Assembly (NCBI RefSeq): GCF_028583425.1
Contig: NC_072806.1
Coordinates: 39,354,001-39,418,000 of the forward strand
Direction of reading: 5' to 3'
Source: Eublepharis macularius
Lineage: Eukaryota; Chordata; Lepidosauria; Squamata; Eublepharidae
DNA: 64,000 bases
Position 1 is the first letter of the stretch, and the number at the start of each line of letters is the position of its first letter. A model generated the notes under the pieces. It was not told the origin of the DNA. It made no database searches and saw only the letters and a list, made by a program, of their open reading frames with translations. Made by a program: the position numbers and the translations under genes. Of this stretch, positions 30,437 to 42,356 are shown one piece after another.

Positions 30437-30600
30437 AGACCATGGCTCAGTAGCAAAGCACATGTGTTTGCATGCAGAAATTTCCAGGTTCAGTCCCTGT
30501 TAAACCATCTCAGGTTGGATCAAAGTCAAGAGAGAGCCTGGAGAGCTGCTGTCACTCAGTTTTGAGCTAACTGGGGCAATGGCTTGACTCCATATAAAGC
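30437..30600 (+). repeat. tRNA-derived squamate SINE
   Basis: ATGGCTCAGTAGCAAAGCAC (box A-like) and CCAGGTTCAGTCCC (box B-like), with the body GAGAGCTGCTGTCACTCAG and GGGGCAATGGCTTGACTCC. Confidence 0.7.
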
Positions 30601-30724
30601 AACAATCCTTTGCATTTTGTAGTTTCCCTGCTTGGTCTCCAAATTTACTGCCAGCATGTTTCCCCAGTATATACTGTATAGACGTAGACCTAGTCTACTG
30701 TACAGTTCTCTGAGTAAGAGTATG

Positions 30725-30945
30725 TTTGTAAGGGGCTGAAGCTTTCTGGCAGAGCATACACATTGCGTGTGGAAGATCGTAGATTGAGTCCTTGGTGTCC
30801 CCAAGGATCTCAGGTAGCTGGTGTAGCACCTACCCTCCCTGAGACCCTGGAGAGAGCTGCTGCTACTGCTGCTCAGAGCAGATATTGTGGAGGTAGGTGG
30901 ACCTGATGATCTGGCTCAACTTTGTACATTCAAGAAATAAAGTAG
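30725..30945 (+). repeat. tRNA-derived squamate SINE, second copy
   Basis: GGCAGAGCATACACATTGCG and GATCGTAGATTGAGTCCT mark the tRNA-like head; GAGCAGATATTGTGGAGGTA and GACCTGATGATCTGGCTCAA mark the body. Confidence 0.6.
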
Positions 30946-31306
30946 GGCAAAGATACAGAAAATTTGAAAGCAGTTGGAAAGGGGTGCAAATTGGAGGTGA
31001 ACATAGCCTTGTGCAGACAACACGAAAGGGGAATAGCACCAGCAGCAAAAAGCTGTTGGATAACGGTGAAAGGTGATCTAACGAAAAGTGACCCTAATAT
31101 AGGCAGGAGAGGACTAAAGAGAGAAGATGGCATTATTTGAGTATTTCCTTGCATAAGCAATGGGTTGCTTTAACTTCATGTTGTTCTCTCTGCCTTGCCA
31201 GTGTGTGGAAGTGTCTTTTTAAATCTGACATGTGGCATTCTGAGATTTGCGTATGGCCCTACTCCCTCGAGCAAGCAATACTTACCTTGTTTCTGTTTCC
31301 TTCTAG

Positions 31307-31361
31307 TTCCACGGTTGCTCAGCCATCTGAGATGCCACCGTCTCCACTGGTTTGGGAGTAA
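31307..31361 (+). CDS. NLK: NLK last coding exon with stop
   Basis: Acceptor TGTTTCCTTCTAG, then codons for SSTVAQPSEMPPSPLVWE and TAA at 31359-31361. This is the invariant end of vertebrate NLK. The phase (two bases supplied by the previous exon) is consistent, so all four exons form one open frame. Confidence 0.96.
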
Positions 31362-33260
31362 ATGTGGAAGATGTTCTTTTTAATGTACTACTGAAGACAT
31401 AATGTAGCTTTCCACTGGATTCTGGGATTTGCAATTCTGGAGGTTTAATCATGCCTGTACTGTAATTTTACTAATGAAGTTTTAAAATTTAAAAACCACT
31501 ATCCTTGTATGATATACGAATAAGAGTTAGAAACGTTAACTAGGCTTTTAATCTCGTCAAGGGTGGGGTTGTGCTTTTAGAAGAGAAATATTTTATTCAG
31601 AGTTGCACATGGTTTTTATGAATTTTAGTGCAGCTGTGATTTTTTTGCTTGACTCTGAACAAAACTGAAGATTGAACCAAATTGGGAAAGTTGCTATTTT
31701 TGTGTTCCTTTTTTTCCTTCTTTCTCTCCCAGCCCCACTTTTCCCCTCTTCAGATAAAGCGAGATTGTGAATACTGATAAGGCGTTTTGATATTGACCCA
31801 TTCCTGAAGATCTGGGGTTTCCTTTAAGGGGGAGGGTAGGGAATACAGAACTCAACCACAACCGATCATGAAGTTGCATCAGATGGCAAGGGCCCATAGT
31901 CCTTGGACAGTGTCGTCTGATGGTCCCAATTCTCTATGTAGCTTTTCACTAGCGCTGTGGTGGTGACTGTGTGCAGTTTTTCCAATCAGATATTGTGAGG
32001 AGAGTGAATGAGTTGTAACTTGAAGAGATGAGTGTAGTCCTTTTAACTTCCCTGACCCTTCCCTCCTGGTATAAATAAAAATATAAATATATATATTTAA
32101 TCTATTTTTATTAGAGGTTTTTTCTGCTCTTTTCTTACATAAACATAAACCCATCTCTCCCCCTTCCTCACGCATGCACCTGCAAATGTGTGTAAATAAT
32201 TCTATTTACAAGCTAATTTCAAATAATCTTGATATCCATTGCTGTGCATAGAGAGAGGGAAGAAAAAAAAGAAATAGCTTGCACATTTCTAGGTCTGTTA
32301 AACTTTGTGATTTTTTTTCCTGCACTGGACAGATGGAAAGAAAAGCAAAAAAAAAAGCACATAGGGAATTATGTTAATTGTGTTTGTGTCTTTAGGCAAA
32401 GCTGTGGAAGTCTTGAAATGTCACAGTAGTAAATAACTTTTATTACTTTTTTGGCTAATTCCTTTAATTTTTTTCTGTTCAAACACTGAATTATTCTGTG
32501 CATACATGTGTATATATATATACATATATATATATATGAACACAAACTGAAGGCCTCTACCTCCTGGAGTTATACAACTTGGTTTGTTTATCTCCACATG
32601 TTGTGTTGTTGTTGTTTTTTTTTAAGTTCAGTGTGGAGACTTGAAACTTGAACGTCCCTTTCAGCTTTTATATTTAACAAAAATACAAGGCAAGAAAATT
32701 GTTTTTCACCTGTACAAAGAAAATAACAAATGGATGGTCTTAAATTTTGATCCGGAGATATATTTAAAAAAGTGGTAATAACCTTGGTGTTTGTCATGGA
32801 CAATTAACTGTTAAAGTTATTGTAAGTTATCTGTATTTAGCAGAGTATTTTCAGGAAGAGTGATCTGATCTGAGCTGGAACTGAGTACTATTAGTTTAAG
32901 TTATGTTTTTTGGAAGTTTTAACTTCAATGAAGTAATTATTTGCTGTGAATGACACAAACGTTGGATTTCTCAAACAAAGATGATGAAAATATCTTTGTT
33001 TTTTTGTGCGGCTCCTGAAGAATTTAAAAAAATGAAAAATAAAAACTATTGAAGCATTTCAATTCACTTGAATGAAAAACATGTTTTTTAACTTAAAACG
33101 AGCCCAGGAAGACACTGGTATGAAAGGTAAAATCTCAGAGGTTGGTCTGTTTTAATGTGGCACACTTGCGGGTCACTTTGTAAAATGTAGATTTGAAGTA
33201 CAGTGGTGAAGACATTAAATGTGACATTTGAAATAAATGTTGTGTTAAGTCATCTGTTGT
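31362..33260 (+). other. NLK: NLK 3' untranslated region
   Basis: Non-coding, AT-rich sequence directly after the NLK stop. Candidate AATAAA signals lie at 33038-33043 and 33232-33237, and an earlier AATAAA-rich stretch lies near 32070-32100. The true end cannot be chosen from sequence alone. A TA microsatellite sits at about 32510-32540. Confidence 0.7.
32510..32540. repeat. TA-rich microsatellite in the NLK 3' UTR
   Basis: GTATATATATATACATATATATATATATG-type run. Confidence 0.85.
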
Positions 33261-33414
33261 ATTCTCAAACTGGTTGTGGCTGCCTTAATAGTTTCTTTGT
33301 GATTCTACATCTGTACAAACAACATTGGAACATTCTAGAACAGGGATTTCTGCCCACTTTTCCTCGAGTGGAGATTGGTGGCCGTTGAGCAGAAAATCAG
33401 ATACTGAATAGCAC

Positions 33415-33625
33415 AAGGACATGTGATGCTGCCTTATACCAAATTAGACTCTTGGGCCATCATACTGAGTATTGTCTACTCAGATTGGTATTGGCTGTCC
33501 AAGATCTTAGAGGTATTTCACATTACTTGCTGCCTGGTCCTTTAAACTGGAGATGCCAGGTATTGAACCTGAGACCTTCTGTATGCAAAGCAGATGCTCT
33601 AACGTTGAATCATGGCCCCTCCCCA
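33415..33625 (-). repeat. tRNA-derived squamate SINE, antisense, full length
   Basis: The plus strand reads GATGCTGCCTTATACCAAAT, TCAGATTGGTATTGGCTGTC, TTTAAACTGGAGATGCCAGG, then TATTGAACCTGAGACCTTCT and CAAAGCAGATGCTCTAACG, the reverse complement of body, box B and box A. It lies just beyond the NLK polyadenylation region. Confidence 0.75.
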
Positions 33626-34678
33626 AAGAAGCCATGGCCAGAAACTTTGTCAGAAATGCCTTCTTTTTATGTTTGACTGGAGTGTGCGCTGAGGAGATTT
33701 CCGTTTCAGATCTGGAGTTTCCAGACAAACTCTTTTCCGTTACTGGTTTGTTCTGGGTGCCAAATTGAAACTAATCCGTTTTGGTTTTTCCATTTTTATG
33801 AGTTTTTGTCCACTGTGCACACACAAGGTGGGGGTTAGCTGCACACGAGCAGACACACATTGTTCAAGAGGGAGTTGGGAAAATGAGGCTCTGGAACAAC
33901 TATTTTTGCACTTAACGGCACAAAAATCACTCTTGGAACATAGTCTTTCCTCCAAATCATTGATTGACTTGCCAAGTTTGAGCACACAGACGACAATAAT
34001 AGGGTTCAGTCACAGATCCAAAGAATGCTTTGGGAAAGGTGTCTAGGCGAGTGTTGGGCAGCTGCATGTGTACAAATGCAGTTCTTTTCAAGGGGAGATT
34101 AGGGAAACACAGCTTTATTCATGCTTAGACAAGCAAAAACATACATTCAACATACCAACAACTATTAGTCTTCCCTCCTAGTCCAAAAACCCGTCAATCC
34201 AATGAGTTTCTCCTCAAGCACAAAACACGCACAACAATGGACCCCAAAGAAGGCAAGTGTCAGCGAGCACACACAGTGTCAGGAAACTGGTTGGCAAAGT
34301 GGTGGCAGGCTGCAGCCCAAGCAGGAGAGTGCTCCATTACCAACCACAGCACAGCACAGTGAATTTTTTAAAAATTCCTATTTTAGGATCATGCGGTGCC
34401 AATAAATTACCTTTGCATCCTATTGTTGCCTGTTGTGTCTTGTTTCCCTGCACTTTGTAGTTGTGTAACATTCCTTTCCCATGGGCTAATCTTTCAGTGC
34501 TCAAGAGGAGCCCCCTGCAGGTGGATCTGACCGAGGTTCATCCAACTCCACCGTAGAACCAAAAAGCCTGGAAAGAGTATTGAATATATAACTCTTCCCA
34601 GGCTTCAAAATTAAGAGCAAAGTGCTCCCAATAAAGACCTTCATCTCAGCATCAGATTTCTTGTCATAGTGGACCTAC
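33626..34678. other. Intergenic sequence with a possible LTR-like segment
   Basis: No gene recognised. The part near 34560-34660 has GAATATATAACTC, CCAATAAAGACC and a following TCATCTCAGCATCAG, an arrangement like an LTR U3-R-U5, so a fragment of another LTR element may abut the chromovirus. Low confidence. Confidence 0.3.
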
Positions 34679-35156
34679 TGTCACAGTGGAGAGACCTGCT
34701 GCAACTGTGATTGGTACTTCACTCAATGCCCTCTGAGCTGTCAGGATCTGCCGTGCTGGGGGAATGTAGCCTGTGTAACACCATATTAATTTCTGTAGTT
34801 GTTTAGTCTCTCTCCCCTCTAGGTCTCTTCAAGTACATTTCCATGGGAGAGGATGCTGCATCTTACCTGTTTTCTTCTTAGTCGACCGTGATGAACCAGC
34901 GTTCCCACAGAGAAGCTGCCTGCTATGTGAACTCTGGGGGGAGGCTGGGTTTTGAGACTTTGAAGTGTACCAACTTTCATTTTATAACTCATTCCTAACA
35001 AAGCTTTGCTCAGCCAGGATCTGCTGGGTCCTGGAATGTGGACGTCTGAGCCTGAATGCTGTCTTTCTAATAAAACCTTTTGAAATCAAAAGACCTTGTC
35101 TTCCTGCAGAAGGGAGGAAGGCAGACTCTAGCCAACTGGAATGCCATAGCCTGACA
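34679..35156 (+). repeat. Ty3/Gypsy element 5' LTR (probable)
   Basis: Starts TGTCACAG and ends CCATAGCCTGACA. It shares ACACCATATT and TGTGGAC...AATAAAaCCTTTT in the same order with the 3' LTR (47356-53983, split) and with the antisense solo LTR, whose end also reads CCATAGCCTGACA. The three are quite diverged. A start at 34662 (TGTCATAG) is an alternative. No convincing target-site duplication was seen. Confidence 0.55.
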
Positions 35157-35197
35157 TTTTGTTAGGAATCCTTTGTTTTTCCCCGACGCCTCACCCA

Positions 35198-37310
35198 GGG
35201 AGGATGGATACCAAGGACGACTTGATTGATCTGTCTAACCCCGGCCCGGAGGATGGGGAACTCCCAGACCAGTCTCAGACGGTACCCAACAGTGATGCTG
35301 AGACTGTGCCTGATCCTAATAATAATGCCATTCCGGATGGAGGATCGGAACCTGTTCCTGATCGCGAGCAAGCTTCTGACAGCGGGACGGAGCCCGTGCC
35401 AGACAGCGGGACTGAACCAGCCTACCCAACTGAAGGGGGTGCCCGGCCGAAACTGCGCGGAGTTCCTGGAGGGGATCATCTGATTTCGCTACCGACGCCA
35501 CGGCAGTGGGGATCCCGGCCTCGAGAGGCTAGGGAGAGGCGCGCAGGCACCATGTTTTCCCGGTCGATGATAGACGTGAGACGAACCGTTGGGTCAACGG
35601 AGCTAGAGGGCCCGAGCATCGTGTGGGATTTGACCAGGTCCGCCTGCACGCTGGAAGGAGCGCGGGTCAGTACCCAACCTTGGTATAGGTGGGACACAGA
35701 GTCTGGTCGCCTGGAAGAGTGGGACCCCCGGGGGGGAACCCAAGATACCCAGGACTGGGAGACTACACGACACGAGCTCATGAGTTGGGACTACACAGAT
35801 GTGAATTCAGCCAGAGCTTGGAAGCAAGGCCACGTGCAGCAACTGGAGAGTCGAGCCCAGGCGGTGGACTCCAGAATCTCGGCCGTCACCGGCCTGACAA
35901 AAGGAATACAAGCCAGCATGACCGCGGAGGAGCAGTTGTTGCCAGGGGGAGGAGAGGAAGGTCCGATATGACCATGGCCCAGGGACCATGTCCCTCCAAG
36001 GTCAAGGGAGCCATCGGAGTTCAGCGGCAGCGGGGAGGATGGAAGGTCAGATGGAGTTCCGGACTACTACCGTCGGATGGAGGATAGAATGGGGGCAATG
36101 GAGGAAGACCTAGCCCAGGCCATTTATCTCATTGGCGAGTTGGTTAGGGAGCAGCGAGAGGCGCAAGCAGCAGCAGCGACAGGACAAGTAGCAACCCCAT
36201 CCGCTTCAACGCTGTCGGTGGTGCAGGGCCAAATCCCGCAGGGGACCCAACCAATCCCCAGTTTGGGCGCCCCGAGCTGACCACTGCCGCCACTGCTGGC
36301 CCAACCAGGCTCTCTTCCCCGGCTCCAAACAACACCAGCGGCACCAGCGCCACAACCGCTACTACTGCAACAGCTCCATCATCCGCCTCCACCTCAGCCG
36401 ATGCCAAGCCAAGTAGTGCAGCCGCCACCACCTCCGCAGTTGGTGATTCCACCACCTCCTACCCAGCAGATACCACCGCCTCCGCCTCCTCAGCGAATTC
36501 CACCACCACCACCTCCGCCTCAAGTGCAACCTCGACAGGTAGTACCCCAACAGCCACCGCCACAGAGGCAACCACCTCCTGTGCAGCCCGCGCCGGTACT
36601 GCCTGGACCTCAACTACCCCCACAGCCGATCCCGGGTTTACTGCCACCAGGTCCACCGGGGCAAGGCCCGAGAGCTCCACCACCTGGAGGCGCACCCAGA
36701 CCCTGGCCGCAGGGGGTTGTAGGACATGTACCCCGACCTCGAGGTCTGATGCAGGGCCCGGTGCCTGTGGGACCCCCTCCAGCTCCGTGGCTGGTACAGC
36801 CGGAGTGGCAAGGGGCGCCGGAATTACTGTGGGGATGAATTAAACTAGAGGCCACCTTCGATGGCGATACACAAAAGTTGGGATTTTTTGTGGTACAGGC
36901 GCTGCAGTTTTTCAATTGTTGGGGATGCCTGTTTCCGGATGAGGAAAGCAGGATCGATCACTTAGCCTCCAGGCTCGAAGGTGAGGCAGCCAAATGGTAC
37001 GTGACTTTGTATGATTCGGGAGCTCCTGAATTAGACACACTGAAAAGTTTCGTCTCTGCTTTACAAGCCCAATATGAGGACCCACTAGAAGAGGATCGTG
37101 CCCGCATGGAACTACAGACGTTGCGACAAGGGGCACAACCGATCAGAGACTATGCTGCCAAATTTCGTCAATTAGCAGCCAAATGCCCCCTCTGTGAAGA
37201 AGGAACCAAGATAGTAATGTTTAAAGGTGGCATGAACCCCAGATTATTGGATCGCTCCCTATTGCAAGACGACCCGCCAATGCTATTGGGCTGGCTATTG
37301 GGCCTGTGAA
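35198..37310 (+). pseudogene. Chromovirus-type gag, broken into several frames
   Basis: Pieces: an acidic N-terminal part opening at about 35204 (MDTKDDLIDL) and rich in PVPD/SGTEP repeats; a coiled-coil-like piece MEDRMGAMEEDLAQAIYLIG near 36077; a proline/glutamine-rich stretch at 36401-36838; and a retrotransposon-gag domain at 36838-37309 with HLASRLEGEAAKWYVTLYD and DYAAKFRQLAAKCPLC, the capsid-like fold also found in mammalian RTL/PEG10 proteins. Stops and frame changes separate the parts. A nucleocapsid zinc knuckle was not clearly identified downstream. Confidence 0.75.
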
Positions 37311-38063
37311 GTAGAAAATCGCATTCAACAGGTGAGGCTAGTAGAGCAGCAACAAGTTATGGGGTCAAGAAGAACTCCTGTAATAGCCAAAGGGGGGGCG
37401 AGCAGGTCCTCCAAGCCGCGGAGCGTGAGAAACTTGTTGGCGTCAAGGATTATGCCTCCAATGCGGCTGAAGTGGACACTTTGCAGCGCAGTGCCCATTC
37501 TGTGCACCAACCCCAGCCACCCCTACTCCTGCGCGCCCCACTCCAGCGCCGAGGGCGAACCGCAGCCGAGGGGTGCAGAAGCGAGGCCAACAGGAGAAGG
37601 GCGTAGAAGCGGAGGAAGTACTTAATGGAGTTAGATGTTCAGCCCGCTGAAGGTGAGGAAGAATCTCCTAGCCCCCAGTCAGGAAACAAGATGTATCTGT
37701 CGTGAAGGGACCAAACGGCAGATCAAAGAAGAATCCACCCGCAAAGAGGTGAGAGAGAAAGGGTCTGTATTGTTTCTTCCGGTTATATTGCTGAATCCCA
37801 AGAGGGGAACTCTTACATGAGTAGAAGCCTTAATTGACTCAGGCTGCTCTAGAGACATTATAGCACCAGCACTGGTAAACGGATTAGGTTTGGAAACCAG
37901 AGAGCTAGAGACCCCTATCATCTTTGAGCAAATGGACGGGTCTAACATGAACCCGGTAAGCCTTGAAACGGAACAAGTACCTACCGGCATGGGGGAGCAC
38001 TGGGAAAGCAGATGCTTTGTCAGTCAAGCAGCCAAATATCCCCTCATTCTGGGCAGCCATTAG
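37311..38063 (+). pseudogene. Chromovirus gag-pol junction and aspartic protease remnant
   Basis: 37311-37630 is degraded gag C-terminus. From about 37820 one frame reads EALIDSGCSRDIIAPALVNG, with the DSG active-site motif of retroviral-type proteases, then ETPIIFEQMDGS and QVPTGMGEHWESRCFV. The reading stops at ...YPLILGSH where DIRS-A2 is inserted and continues at 43800 as LWDHNPYIDW. Confidence 0.75.
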
Positions 38064-38245
38064 TTCACTGTCCATCTTCTGTGCAGCCCCACATGGGACT
38101 GCGCCTGCGCAGGCCTGCCGACCGGATTTTTCTTTTCTAGCCAACGTCCACTAGGGGGCGCCCGTACGCACCAATGCGCCTGCGCGGCTTTTCCCGCTCG
38201 AGCGACATTGGGCGACGTCGCCCCCTTCCCCTCAGTTTCTTCTTT
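38064..38245 (+). repeat. DIRS-A2 5' inverted terminal repeat
   Basis: Inverted counterpart at about 43590-43799. It shares CTGCGCCTGCGCAGG, CTAGGGGGCGCCCG and GGCGACGTCGCCCCC with A1. Confidence 0.88.
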
Positions 38246-38329
38246 GCCGCCGACCGGTGAAGATCTAGCTGTCCGCTGTGAGAAGAAACGCCATTTTGTG
38301 AGAGAGATGGTTCGTTTTTTCTGTCAAGT

Positions 38330-40501
38330 ATGTCTGAGAAGTCGCTGTTTTAGCGCTGTTCAACCTGTTGGACAAAAATGACGAGAATGGATGGCCATTC
38401 CGTTTGCCTCGAGTGCTTGGGTGAAGGACACATCGTCAAGAGATGTGAGCGTTGTCAACGGTTCACGCCTAAGGCCAGGGCTGAGAGGGCGAATAGGTTG
38501 AATGCCCTGCTTTGGAGGAGGGCTATGTGGGTGTCGGGAGCACCAGATACCCCTGGGGGGCCACCGCCAGTTAGTGGGACGGCCAAAACCCCTTCGGTGG
38601 TCAGACAATCTGTTCGTAGCTCCACTTACACCTCTCGCTCCCACTCACCAGATCGGCTCTGATGAGCTCCTACTCCGACCTCGGATCCGAAAGACGCTTC
38701 GGGCTCCACTTCGGTTTGCAAACATCAAACCCCGAAGTTGGATCCGACTCTGAAGTGACGACACCGTTCCAAGTCTCCGACAAGGTCGGAACCGCCCTCC
38801 ACACCGGCTCCGAAGGTGCAGAGGACTTCATTGGATCCGAACATTCCGGCCGGATCAGCTCCTAAGTCGTCAGATCCGACAATGGAATCGACACCGTCAG
38901 CTCCGAAGCCGACGGAATCAACTCACCTTAGCCTCAGTCCGAAGACTAGTGCCAGGTCGGAGCCCAAGGCTTCGGATCCGTTGCCTACTTTGGTATCGCC
39001 GGATCCGGTGGACCGGAGTCGAAGCGCCGACCAGGGCTTAGCCTCCAAAGGCGAGAAGAAGGCTAAAAAGAAGTCGAAGCACCGACAATCGACTTCCGTC
39101 CAAACTGATGAGGTGCTCTGGGAGAAGCCCACGACTCCTTCACCGCATCTGTTGTCTCCGTCGTACCATTCCTCTGCTGATGACAGTGACCTGCCCGACG
39201 CTCCACCTCGTGTGGCCCATAAGTGGTCTGCTGCTGACTACGCTGGTAGAGAGAATCTACCTTATCGCTTGCCTAGGAGTGGATATGAAAGGGAAGGCTC
39301 CCTTTATGCAAGGTCTCACATATCCTATTCTCCATCCTTTGGCAGAGAGTATTGGGGTGACACTTGGAGTGAGTTCTCCCACTATGGCTCTCCCGGGCAT
39401 GTTTCGCCCTACCAGCAGCCTGAGCCTTACCAAGGTCCAAGCCCTAGCCCTCTGACCCGTCACCTGATGACATCATTATTGGGACTGGTCGTATTCACCT
39501 TCGGAGGACTACCAGCTCTATACTGAGCAGATGATCCGAATGGCCCGTTCTTTAGATATTGAGATTTCGGCTGTAGATCCGAAACCAAAGGATAAGGTTC
39601 TACAGTATGTCCAGTCTGGGAATCCTCCAACCATTGCATTCCCGTTCACTGAAGGTTTGGTGGAAATCATTACCACAATCTGTGACAAACCGGCTTCGGT
39701 TACCCGACATCTCGTAAACTAGAAGCTCTGTATAAGACAAGAGATGACGTCTGTACGTATCTCTTTGCACATCCACTGCCTTCTTCCCTCATTACTGAGG
39801 AGATGCAGACCCGTCAGCGCCAAGGGTCCTATGCTGTACCCGTTGACAAAGAAAGCAGAAAGCTGGATTCGTTGGGCAAGAAATTATACTCATCTGCTGC
39901 CCTGACGCTCAAAATTTCTAACTATTCGGCAATCATGGGTGCCTATCAAATTTTCCTATGGAATCGCATGGCGGTCTTCATGGAAAAGCTTCCGGCAGAC
40001 CAGAAAGTGTTGGCGAAAGTAGTGCTTGATGAGGCCCTACGACTGTCACGACAACAAATAAATGCTGGCCGTGACACGGTTGACACATCTGCAAGAGCAT
40101 TAGCATCTTCGATCGTGCTCTGCAGACACGCGTGGCTCTGCATGACTGCATTACCTGTCGAGACACGAAACAAAGTGGAAAATCTACCCTTTGTGGGTCA
40201 ATCTCTGTTTTCATCGAAAACGGATGAATACCTGTCGCAGAAACGTAAAGATCGGCTAACAGCATATTCCTACAGTATTCTCCCAGCCAGGCCATTCACC
40301 GAGAATCGATTCCATTATCGTTCCTCGCAGGGCTATCGTGGTCGACAGCAGAGATATCAACCGTATCCACGTTATGGGTCCTACAGGCAATTCCAGCCCC
40401 CTGCGAGCTCTTTTCAGCGCCGGAGGCCTAGCTACCGCCCACGTCGCGGTCAACAAGCCCACGATGCCAAAGAGTCAGCAACTCAACCTAAACAGTTCTG
40501 A
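38330..40501 (+). pseudogene. DIRS-A2 ORF1, gag-like, multiply broken
   Basis: The ATG at 38330 is followed by a TAG at 38351 (AAG in A1). More stops lie near 38660 and 38756, with frameshifts near 39450 and 39700. The zinc region is recognisable (TRMDGHSVCLECLGEG near 38378). The C-terminal 39803-40501 part is open: LGKKLYSSAALTLKISNYS, then an Arg/Gln/Tyr-rich tail ending at TGA 40499-40501. It retains TGG where A1 has its single nonsense codon. Confidence 0.85.
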
Positions 40502-40505
40502 CTAG
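40499..40505 (+). promoter_or_regulatory. UGA-CUA-G context between ORF1 and ORF2, second copy
   Basis: Same TTC-TGA-CTA-GAA arrangement as in A1 at 3416-3422, with ORF2 open in the same frame. Its presence in a second copy of the family supports it being ancestral. Confidence 0.65.
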
Positions 40506-42356
40506 AATTTGAACAATCTGTCGTGTTTGGAAACAGATTGGCTCAGTTTGCCTCGGCATGGGCTGAGATTACCACTGATAGTTGGGTTCTTAACATTGTT
40601 ACAGGTGGTTATAAAATTCAGTTTGATGTTTACCCAGTGTTGTCTCTTCCTGACCACTCAGTACAATCCTCTTCTGATAAGTTGCAGACTGAGGTTGTAA
40701 CACTGCTGCAGAAGGGGGCCGTACAGGAGGTACTCCCTCATGAACCCCGTCTTGGGTTTTTACTCTAGGATGTTCCTTGTAGACAAGAAGGATGGAAGTG
40801 TACGACCCATTTTAGACCTCAGAGGATTGAATAAATTTGTTCTCGTTAAACGGTTCAGAATGCTTACCTTAAATACAGTCCTCCAGTTAATGCCTGAGGA
40901 CAAGTGGTTCGCCGTCCTGGATCTCAGGGACGCATACTTCCATATTGCCATCCATCCTGATCATAAGAAATACCTTAGGTTCCTTTGTAACAATAAGGCC
41001 TACCATTATCAGGTACTCCCTTTTGGACTGTCAACAGCCCCCCGAGTTTTTTCTAAATGTATGGCTGTTGTAGTTGCATATTTGAGAGAACAAGGTTGTA
41101 CCATCTATCCCTATCTTGATGATTGGCTTTTGGCAGCACCTTCTGCCGATGCACTCCGGGTCCAAATTCATAAGGTGATGCTTACCTGCTCCCAGTTAGG
41201 GCTCTTGGTTAACATCAAAAAATCTAACCTTACCCCTTCCAGGAGAATACTGTTTATCGGTATGGAACTGGATGGAGATGTAAATGGGGGTTTTCTGCCC
41301 AGGGAATGTGCATTAAAGATTGGAAGGATGGTGAATCTCTTTTCGAGATGTAGGTTCCAGTCGGTAACTGCTATCCAGAGACTACTGGGCCTTATGGCCT
41401 CTTCTACAGCAGTTACTCCTATGGCCCGGTTGCACATGCGACCTCTCCAACTGTGGTTCCTCTCTGTTCATGATTTTGAACACGAATCCCAGAACAAGCG
41501 GTATTCCATCCCTAGAGGGATTCTCCATGCCTTACGATGGTGGCTTAATGAGACAAATCTCCTTGGGGGTATTGCATTTGGGGCCGTCCAAGCCGAGATC
41601 ACAATCTCGACTGATGCCTCCACGATAGGATGGGGAGCCCAGTGTGGAGCCCTTAGGGCACATGGGGTTTGGTCAGAGCAGGAAAGGGAAGATCACATTA
41701 ACCTGCTAGAATTGAGAGCGGTCCGTTATGCCCTTATTGCGTTCGCAGACACGCTGCAGCAGAAGTCCGTTCAGGTACTCACGGACAATTGCACCATGAT
41801 GTTCTACCTGAACAAGCAAGGGGGCACTACCTCCAAGCCCCTCTGCGACGAGGCCGTTCGGATTTGGGAATGGGCCATGGACAGAGGCATGTTCATTCAT
41901 GTGGTCCATATTCCTGGCACAAATGTCATCGCGGACAAACTGAGTCGTATGCGCTCCGACAGTTATGAATGGACCATAGCAGACAACTACCTGAATGCCA
42001 TCTTTTTGGACTGGGGGTTCCCAGACACAGACCTCTTTGCATCAGAGGACAACAAGAAGGCCCCACGATTTTGCTCCAGGGGAGATCTAGGTCACCACTC
42101 CCTCGGGGACGCTTTCCAGATAACGCTGGACAGGGCACCTGTTTTATGCCTTTCCTCCGTTCCCGCTGTTGTCTTGAATCGTCAGCAAAGTTCAGAGAGA
42201 TGGACCTCACATAATTCTAGTAGCGCCCTTTTGGCCCAGACAAGCTTGGTTCCAACATGTCATGCAGCTTTCACAGGGGTCATATTATCGGTTCACTCTG
42301 AACCCGGACCTTCTGTCCGACAAAGGGGTTTGGTATCACGACCTACCCAAACTTAA
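40502..42356 (+). pseudogene. DIRS-A2 ORF2: reverse transcriptase and RNase H (one clear frameshift)
   Basis: Open in the ORF1 frame to about 40760, where GAACCCCG replaces the GACCCCA of A1 (one extra base), then continuous in the next frame. RT: KKDGSVRPILDLRGLN, AVLDLRDAYFH, LPFGLSTAPRVFSK and YPYLDDWL near 41110. RNase H: STDASTIGWG, ELRAVRYAL, LTDNCTMMFYLN and NVIADKLSR, so the four acidic residues are present. Near 42131-42139 the frame departs again from the ORF2 tail (LFYAFPPFPLLS); A1 shares this second shift. Confidence 0.88.

Larger units (their letters stand above)
28560..31306 (+). other. Last NLK intron, rich in repeats
   Basis: Bounded by GTAACT and TTTCCTTCTAG. It carries an antisense CR1 (29123-30200) and two SINEs (30437-30600, 30725-30945). 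No additional exon was recognised. Confidence 0.75.

Noticed and set aside
30437-30520. tRNA genes at the tRNA-like heads
   Set aside because: Box A/B-like motifs are followed by SINE bodies and the cloverleaf is not maintained.
34450-34678. A second complete LTR abutting the chromovirus 5' LTR
   Set aside because: TATA-like and AATAAA strings are suggestive, but no matching copy or duplication was found.
36401-36838. Independent proline-rich protein gene
   Set aside because: It lies between two recognisable parts of a retrotransposon gag and has no splice or promoter context of its own.
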